From an uncultured Lachnospiraceae bacterium (GTDB taxonomy: Bacteria > Bacillota > Clostridia > Lachnospirales > Lachnospiraceae): a stretch of 10,265 nt of DNA. The first letter of the stretch is position 1. Each line of letters begins with the position of its first letter. The stretch spans positions 1 through 10,265 of the forward strand of contig CAJUHQ010000128.1 of NCBI GenBank assembly GCA_910586095.1, read 5' to 3'. This document shows positions 6,317-10,265 of this stretch, in pieces. Both the position numbers and the translations under genes were made by a program. The notes beneath the pieces are model-generated. The model saw only the letters and a list, made by a program, of their open reading frames with translations, did no database searches and was not told the DNA's origin.

Positions 6317-8146
6317 CTATTTTTTAAAGGAAGAACGCTTTCTGAGCGTGGGGTCAAGAATTTTTTTGCGGATGCGTAGACTTTTGGGAGTTACTTCTAA
6401 CAATTCATCCGTATCGATAAAGTCAAGGGCTTGTTCTAAACTCAAAATTTTGGGAGGAGTCAGGCGCAGTGCTTCGTCAGCACTCGAAGAGCGCGTGTTA
6501 GTTAGCTGTTTCTTTTTGCAGACATTAAGTTCTATATCCTCACCTTTACCATTTTGTCCGACTACCATACCAGAATAGACCTTTTCGCCAGGACCGATAA
6601 ACAATGTGCCACGCTCCTGAGCATTGTACAAACCATATGTGATCGATTCGCCTGCTTCAAAAGCAATAAGCGATCCTTGCTTGCGATATTGGATATCACC
6701 TTTGTAAGGGCCATAACCATCAAAAATAGTATTGATAATCCCATTTCCCTTTGTGTCAGTCAAAAATTCGCCGCGATATCCAATCAGCCCACGTGAAGGG
6801 ATAGAAAATTCAAGTCGTGCAGAACCTCCACTTGCCTTCCCCATATTTAAAAGTTCTCCTTTTCTCTGACTGAGCTTTTCTATAACAGTACCCGAAAATT
6901 CCTCAGGAACATCTACATAGGCAAGTTCCATAGGCTCTAGTTTTTTTCCAGTTTCATCTGTTTTGTAGAGAACTTCTGCCTTGCTCACCGCAAACTCATA
7001 TCCTTCGCGACGCATGTTTTCGATTAAAACGGAAAGATGCAATTCACCACGACCAGAAACCTTAAATGAATCTGTACTGTCAGTTTCTTCAACTCGAAGG
7101 GATACATCTGTGTTTAACTCTCTAAAGAGCCGATCTCTTAAGTGGCGGCTAGTAATGTATTTTCCTTCTTTTCCAGCAAGAGGAGAATCATTTACAATAA
7201 ACTGCATAGCAATTGTAGGTTCACTGATTTTTTGAAATGGAATAGGAACCACTTCATCGAGCGCGCAGAGTGTGTCACCAATATGAATGTCGGGTATCCC
7301 AGATATGGCAACGATAGAACCAATCCCAGCTTCCTTGACTTCTATTCGGTCTAGTCCATCAAATTCATAGAGCTTGCTGACTTTTACTTTTTTTTGCTTG
7401 TCAGGCTCATGGTGATTGCAAATAATAACTTCTTGATTGACTTTAATTGTACCATTATCCACTTTGCCAACACCGATACGTCCTACATATTCATTGTAGT
7501 CAATAGTACTGATAAGGACTTGTGTACCTGCATCGGGATCTCCTTTGGGAGCAGGAATATAATCTAAAATAGTCTCGAATAATGGAGACATATTTACGCC
7601 TAGTTCATCCTCTTCTAATGAAGCGATTCCCGTCTTTGCAGAAGCGTATACAAAGGGACAATCAAGCTGAGAATCGTCGGCATCTAGCTCTAAAAACAGT
7701 TCTAAAACTTCATCGACAACCTCAGAGGCACGTGCTTCAGGACGATCAATTTTGTTGATGCACACAATGACTGGAAGTTTCAGCTCTAGAGCTTTTTTTA
7801 GCACAAATTTAGTCTGTGGCATAGCACCTTCAAAAGCATCTACCACAAGAATAACACCGTTTACCATTTTTAATACGCGCTCAACTTCTCCACCAAAATC
7901 GGCATGTCCTGGGGTGTCAATAATATTGATTTTTGTTCCTTTATAAGTAACTGCTGTGTTTTTGGACAAGATAGTGATGCCGCGCTCACGTTCAATATCG
8001 TTAGAATCCATAACGCGCTCGGCAACTTCTTGATTTTCACGAAAGACACCACTTTGCTTTAATAGTTCGTCCACAAGCGTGGTTTTGCCGTGATCGACAT
8101 GCGCAATGATGGCAATATTTCGAATATCTTCTCTTTTTTGTATCAT
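6317..8146 (-). CDS. typA: Ribosome-associated translational GTPase TypA/BipA
   Basis: TypA/BipA binds the 70S ribosome near the factor site and supports ribosome assembly and growth under stress such as cold. The protein has 609 residues, normal for the family. ATG at 8144-8146 is chosen because GGAGG lies six bases upstream; an ATG seven codons earlier lacks such a site. The GTPase domain shows G1 AHVDHGKT (15-22), G2 RERGITI (55-61), G3 DTPGH (77-81), G4 NKID (131-134) and G5 SAK (169-171). Domain II follows from about 205 (TQVLISTIDYNEYVGRIGVG). The elongation-factor-like domains III and V come next, with SGRGELHLSVLIENMRREG and IPSRGLIGYRGEF, and then the TypA-specific C-terminal domain with NAQERGTLFIGPG. 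No motif is missing. It has its own promoter and is divergent from the SSB-like gene. Confidence 0.97.
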   Translation of the reverse strand: MIQKREDIRNIAIIAHVDHGKTTLVDELLKQSGVFRENQEVAERVMDSNDIERERGITILSKNTAVTYKGTKINIIDTPGHADFGGEVERVLKMVNGVILVVDAFEGAMPQTKFVLKKALELKLPVIVCINKIDRPEARASEVVDEVLELFLELDADDSQLDCPFVYASAKTGIASLEEDELGVNMSPLFETILDYIPAPKGDPDAGTQVLISTIDYNEYVGRIGVGKVDNGTIKVNQEVIICNHHEPDKQKKVKVSKLYEFDGLDRIEVKEAGIGSIVAISGIPDIHIGDTLCALDEVVPIPFQKISEPTIAMQFIVNDSPLAGKEGKYITSRHLRDRLFRELNTDVSLRVEETDSTDSFKVSGRGELHLSVLIENMRREGYEFAVSKAEVLYKTDETGKKLEPMELAYVDVPEEFSGTVIEKLSQRKGELLNMGKASGGSARLEFSIPSRGLIGYRGEFLTDTKGNGIINTIFDGYGPYKGDIQYRKQGSLIAFEAGESITYGLYNAQERGTLFIGPGEKVYSGMVVGQNGKGEDIELNVCKKKQLTNTRSSSADEALRLTPPKILSLEQALDFIDTDELLEVTPKSLRIRKKILDPTLRKRSSFKK

Positions 8147-8225
8147 AATAATCCTCCATTCTTGCAAGGAATCGCAACTTAATCAGTTGAAAAATCTTGA
8201 ATTGTCATTCTTTCAAAACTGTACT

Positions 8226-8254
8226 AGTATATCATTTGCGCATATTTTTTGCAA
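8226..8254 (-). promoter_or_regulatory. Sigma-A promoter of typA
   Basis: On the minus strand TTGCAA (8249-8254), a 17-base spacer and TATACT (8226-8231) preceded by TGA, an extended -10. It predicts a leader of about 70 bases, which contains a small hairpin CAACT-GATTA-AGTTG. Confidence 0.7.
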
Positions 8255-8312
8255 CTATTAAAAAACATTTCTACAGCGTTTCACAAAAAACATCCAAAAT
8301 AGATAAATGTAC

Positions 8313-8341
8313 TTGTCGAATTGAGTATTTTTATGTAAAAT
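8313..8341 (+). promoter_or_regulatory. Candidate promoter of the SSB-like gene
   Basis: TTGTCG (8313-8318), 17 bases, then TAAAAT (8336-8341). The alternative pair TTGAGT (8321-8326) with TATAAG 18 bases on is similar in strength. Either gives a leader of about 90 bases. Confidence 0.45.
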
Positions 8342-8438
8342 AGCTATAAGTTTTGAAGAATGATGCGATATTTAAAGCTTTATTTACTGTATAAATTAGC
8401 ATATGATTTAACTACAAGAACGAAGGGAGAATAAAATA

Positions 8439-9113
8439 ATGCAAGAAACATTAAAGACAAAAAATGGATATCACGAGCAGGTGATTGAGAACAATCAGGT
8501 GACTGTGATGGGAGAAATTGTGAGCCAGTTTGCCTTTAGTCATGAGATTTTTGGCGAGGGCTTTTATATGGTAGATATTCAGGTGGCACGCTTGTCCGAG
8601 TCTATGGATATCATTCCGGTGATGATCTCTGAGCGACTTCTAGATGTAAACATCGATTATAGGGGCATGATGGTAGTGGTGAATGGACAATTCCGCTCTT
8701 ATAATCGTCATGAGGAGCACAAGAACAAGCTGGTTCTTTCGGTCTTTGCGCGCGAAATCGAGTTTGTTGATGAGATTGGAGAGAATATTAAGACCAACCA
8801 GATTTTCTTAGATGGCTATGTGTGCAAAGTTCCAGTATATCGAAAGACACCACTTGGACGTGAGATTGCAGACCTTTTGTTGGCAGTCAATCGGCCATAT
8901 GGCAAATCTGATTATATTCCTTGTATTTGCTGGGGAAGAAATGCCCGATATGCTTCAAATTTTGAGGTAGGAGAGCGATGCCTAGTATGGGGACGCATCC
9001 AGTCAAGGGAGTACATGAAAAAAATTTCTGAGGAAGAGCTTGAAAAAAGAGTTGCATACGAGGTTTCTGTGAGCAAACTGGAGCTTCCCGATGAAGGTGA
9101 GGAGGAGAATTAG
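8439..9113 (+). CDS. Single-stranded DNA-binding-like protein with two OB-fold regions
   Basis: This 224-residue protein resembles bacterial SSB in its second half. Residues 119-195 contain IFLDGYVCKVPVYRKTPLG, then LLLAVNRPYGKSDYIPC and VWGRIQSREY, the order of strands and the GRIQSR-type ending seen in SSB OB folds. The first half (about 20-110) reads as a diverged OB fold, with VTVMGEIVSQF, a middle strand FYMVDIQVARLS and VVVNGQFRSYN. So it probably binds single-stranded DNA through two OB folds in one chain. The C-terminus is acidic (PDEGEEEN) but lacks the DDDIPF-type tip through which normal SSB recruits partners. ATG follows AAGGGAG by about nine bases. Single gene, divergent from typA. 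A main replication SSB is unlikely; a recombination or primosome-type role is an inference. Confidence 0.82.
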   Translation: MQETLKTKNGYHEQVIENNQVTVMGEIVSQFAFSHEIFGEGFYMVDIQVARLSESMDIIPVMISERLLDVNIDYRGMMVVVNGQFRSYNRHEEHKNKLVLSVFAREIEFVDEIGENIKTNQIFLDGYVCKVPVYRKTPLGREIADLLLAVNRPYGKSDYIPCICWGRNARYASNFEVGERCLVWGRIQSREYMKKISEEELEKRVAYEVSVSKLELPDEGEEEN

Positions 9114-9122
9114 TTAGCTGAT

Positions 9123-9159
9123 ATTTTGACAAAAATGGATAGTCATTGATCGTCAAAAT
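9123..9159 (+). terminator. Possible hairpin terminator after the SSB-like gene
   Basis: ATTTTGAC (9123-9130) pairs with GTCAAAAT (9152-9159), with an inner AATG/CATT stem. It starts ten bases after the stop. It is followed by GAATGATAATTTTA, a poor T run, so termination may be partial. Confidence 0.32.
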
Positions 9160-9203
9160 GAATGATAATTTTATACAAATCATAGGCGAAACATAAGACA
9201 AAG

Positions 9204-9232
9204 TTGCAAAATCCAGTATATTATGCTATTAT
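9204..9232 (+). promoter_or_regulatory. Sigma-A promoter of the CobA-like gene
   Basis: TTGCAA (9204-9209), a 17-base spacer and TATTAT (9227-9232) preceded by TGC, an extended -10. The predicted start near 9239 gives a 90-base leader that folds into a rod. Confidence 0.65.
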
Positions 9233-9242
9233 GTTTGCAAGT

Positions 9243-9322
9243 TACCATTCAACCTTGGACTGTAAGAATTATGACAGGGCTGAACGTAGCAGTCGGTATT
9301 CATTATGAAAGGACATAAGGTA
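9243..9322 (+). promoter_or_regulatory. Rod-like structured leader masking the ribosome binding site
   Basis: Nested pairings run the length of the leader: TACC-TT (9243-9249, one bulge) with AAGGTA (9317-9322); CCTT (9253-9256) with AAGG (9309-9312); TGTAAGAAT (9261-9269) with ATTC and TTATG (9298-9307, one bulge); and GAC (9273-9275) with GTC (9292-9294). The only plausible Shine-Dalgarno for the next gene, AAGG at 9317-9320, is in the outer stem. No cobalamin B12-box is seen. The apical part has AGG opposite AGCA, faintly like helix 8 of SRP RNA, but without a GGAA tetraloop. Confidence 0.4.
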
Positions 9323-9329
9323 TAGATAG

Positions 9330-9821
9330 ATGGAAAGAGGCGTGGTACAGGTATACAGTGGAGATGCAAGAGGAAAATCTGCGGTGGCGTTAGGTAGAGC
9401 CATACAGGCAGCAAGCACAGGACAGGATGTTGTCATTATCAATTTCCTGGAAGGAAATCAGAATGAGGAACTACTCAAACGCATGGAACCAGAAATCAAA
9501 ATGTTTCGTTTTGAGAAGAGTACAGAGGAGTTTGAACTGCTTTCTGACGAGCGCAAACAAGAAGAAGTACGCAACATTAAAAATGGTTTAAATTTTGCCA
9601 AAAAGGTGCTTACTACAGGAGAATGTAGTCTGCTTATACTAGATGGAGTACTTGGCCTGATTGACAATGGAATTATCACCATTGAGGATTTGGGCTATAT
9701 TTTGAATGTCAGATCGGAGGAGGTTAGCATCCTTCTGACAGGAGTGAAGCCAAACGATGAAGTGTGTAAGTTAGCAGATGAAATCTTTCGGATTGAGGCA
9801 GTCAACTATAAATTATATTAA
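9330..9821 (+). CDS. P-loop ATPase of the corrinoid adenosyltransferase (CobA/CobO/BtuR) superfamily, diverged
   Basis: The 163-residue protein aligns by pattern with ATP:corrinoid adenosyltransferases, which attach the adenosyl group to cobalt. It has VVQVYSGDARGKSAVALGRA (5-24), matching the family P-loop YTGNGKGKT with its short G-x3-GK spacing; VVIINFLEG (34-42); SLLILDG (100-106) at the Walker B position; and ILLTGVKPND (134-143) followed by ADEIFRI. Two things are odd. The family ILDE motif reads ILDG here, and TGRxxP reads TGVKP. The C-terminus is short, lacking the usual KHP ending. The start ATG has only AAGG nine bases upstream, inside a leader stem. No other cobalamin gene is near. 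It may be a paralogue with another task; the fold is well supported and the activity is uncertain. Confidence 0.78.
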   Translation: MERGVVQVYSGDARGKSAVALGRAIQAASTGQDVVIINFLEGNQNEELLKRMEPEIKMFRFEKSTEEFELLSDERKQEEVRNIKNGLNFAKKVLTTGECSLLILDGVLGLIDNGIITIEDLGYILNVRSEEVSILLTGVKPNDEVCKLADEIFRIEAVNYKLY

Positions 9822-9845
9822 GATACAAAGCATGTATGAAAATTA

Positions 9846-9878
9846 TAACGGTTCAGTCATAGAATGGCTGAACCGTTA
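9846..9878 (+). terminator. Terminator hairpin after the CobA-like gene
   Basis: A 15-bp stem (9846-9860 with 9864-9878, one T-G wobble) closes a three-base loop. It is followed by CCGTTTCATTG, a weak T tract. It sits 24 bases after the stop and just before the next promoter. Confidence 0.65.
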
Positions 9879-9903
9879 CCGTTTCATTGTCCAAAAAAAT
9901 GGG

Positions 9904-9933
9904 TTGACAGCGTATAATATAAGGATATATAAT
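9904..9933 (+). promoter_or_regulatory. Strong sigma-A promoter of the riboswitch transcript
   Basis: Perfect TTGACA (9904-9909), an 18-base spacer and perfect TATAAT (9928-9933). The start is expected near 9940, about 20 bases before the aptamer. Confidence 0.87.
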
Positions 9934-9957
9934 GACTAAGAGAAAGCATACATATAG

Positions 9958-10128
9958 TTTCGATAGAGGTTGCGTCTTTTATTAGTATCTTCTATGAGGT
10001 GTCAGGCACTGTTAAGGAGGAGGGAAAGGGAAAGACGCCGAAAGCAAAAGTCTGCCTGAAGGCTTTAGGCTTGGGCATGCGGTTAAGAGCTGTATGACTG
10101 CCATCAAATAGATGGAGCGCTATCCTAT
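9958..10128 (+). ncRNA. Lysine riboswitch (L box) aptamer
   Basis: This RNA binds lysine and switches off the downstream gene. The closing stem P1 is GATAG (9962-9966) with CTATC (10120-10124). Conserved elements appear in the right order: AGAGG (9965-9969) followed by TGCG, AGTA (9984-9987), GGGAAAGGG (10022-10030), GACGCCGAA (10034-10042), and hairpins further on including CATGC (10077-10081) with GTATG about ten bases later. The pattern closely follows the known Bacillus subtilis lysC leader. P1 bounds are clear; the outer edges are approximate. The regulated gene starts beyond the window. By family knowledge it would be a lysine biosynthesis gene or a lysine transporter. Confidence 0.9.
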
Positions 10129-10187
10129 TTTGAGTCTGCTAGTGAGGTTGCCTTGTGGGCAATAGTGTATTAGGGGAGTGTGAAGCC

Positions 10188-10228
10188 GGCCGTCTATTGA
10201 TTGGATAGATTGGTCTTTTTCTTTTTTT
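10188..10228 (+). terminator. Riboswitch expression-platform terminator
   Basis: GGCCG-TCTAT (10188-10197) pairs with ATAGA-T-TGGTC (10205-10215) with two G-T wobbles and one bulge. It runs directly into TTTTTCTTTTTTT (10216-10228). Lying after the lysine aptamer, it is expected to form when lysine is bound. Between aptamer and terminator, TTGCC/GGCAA (10149-10162) forms another small hairpin. Confidence 0.85.
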
Positions 10229-10265
10229 ATAGCAACTGACATTCTGCGATGCTGGTCGTTTTCAG

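Noticed and set aside
9305..9325. Six-codon reading frame (MKGHKV) just before the CobA-like gene, as a regulatory leader peptide
   Set aside because: It has no ribosome binding site at a proper distance and no run of a single regulatory amino acid; six codons can occur by chance.
9239..9325. SRP RNA (ffs)
   Set aside because: The AGG/AGCA internal-loop similarity is not enough: the GGAA tetraloop, the pairs flanking the symmetric loop and a terminator directly after the RNA are missing.

Overview
The window is a stretch of chromosome from a low-GC, spore-forming Firmicute, most likely a Clostridia member of the Lachnospiraceae type. The reasons are a SleC-type spore cortex-lytic enzyme, a class A penicillin-binding protein with the cysteine-containing C-terminal region usual in clostridia, strong GGAGG ribosome binding sites, many sigma-A promoters with extended -10 (TGn) elements, and a lysine riboswitch of the Firmicute style. 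I see no insertion sequence, prophage gene, CRISPR array, toxin-antitoxin pair or defence locus. It is mostly core housekeeping sequence, and what is interesting lies in RNA structure and diverged proteins.

Layout. The first 55 bases are the 3' part of a tRNA-Thr (anticodon GGT), followed by a clean intrinsic terminator. A large leftward gene (262-3024) encodes a bifunctional class A PBP ending in a Pro/Thr repeat tail. Across a 0.56 kb intergenic region holding both promoters, a rightward gene (3586-4221) encodes a YigZ/IMPACT family protein. It converges on a leftward block: sleC (4322-5587), an unrecognised Ser-rich gene (5679-6176) and typA/bipA (6317-8146). The gaps and hairpins between these three suggest separate transcription units rather than one tight operon. 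Divergent from typA, a rightward gene (8439-9113) encodes a protein with two OB-fold regions resembling single-stranded DNA-binding protein, followed by a short P-loop protein of the corrinoid adenosyltransferase (CobA/BtuR) superfamily (9330-9821) and its terminator. The last 360 bases hold a consensus promoter, a lysine riboswitch and its terminator. The gene they control starts beyond the window.

How the parts relate. The PBP makes peptidoglycan during growth, while SleC degrades the modified peptidoglycan of the spore cortex at germination, so two genes act on the wall at different life stages. TypA is a ribosome-associated GTPase. The other genes do not form an evident pathway with them. 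The lysine riboswitch predicts that a lysine biosynthesis or transport gene lies just to the right.

Main points for a second look: the ribosome binding site of sleC lies inside a long hairpin that also looks like the terminator of the preceding gene, with a possible mother-cell promoter in the hairpin itself; the CobA-like gene has a long rod-shaped leader that would hide its ribosome binding site; and that protein lacks residues normally conserved in the adenosyltransferase family.
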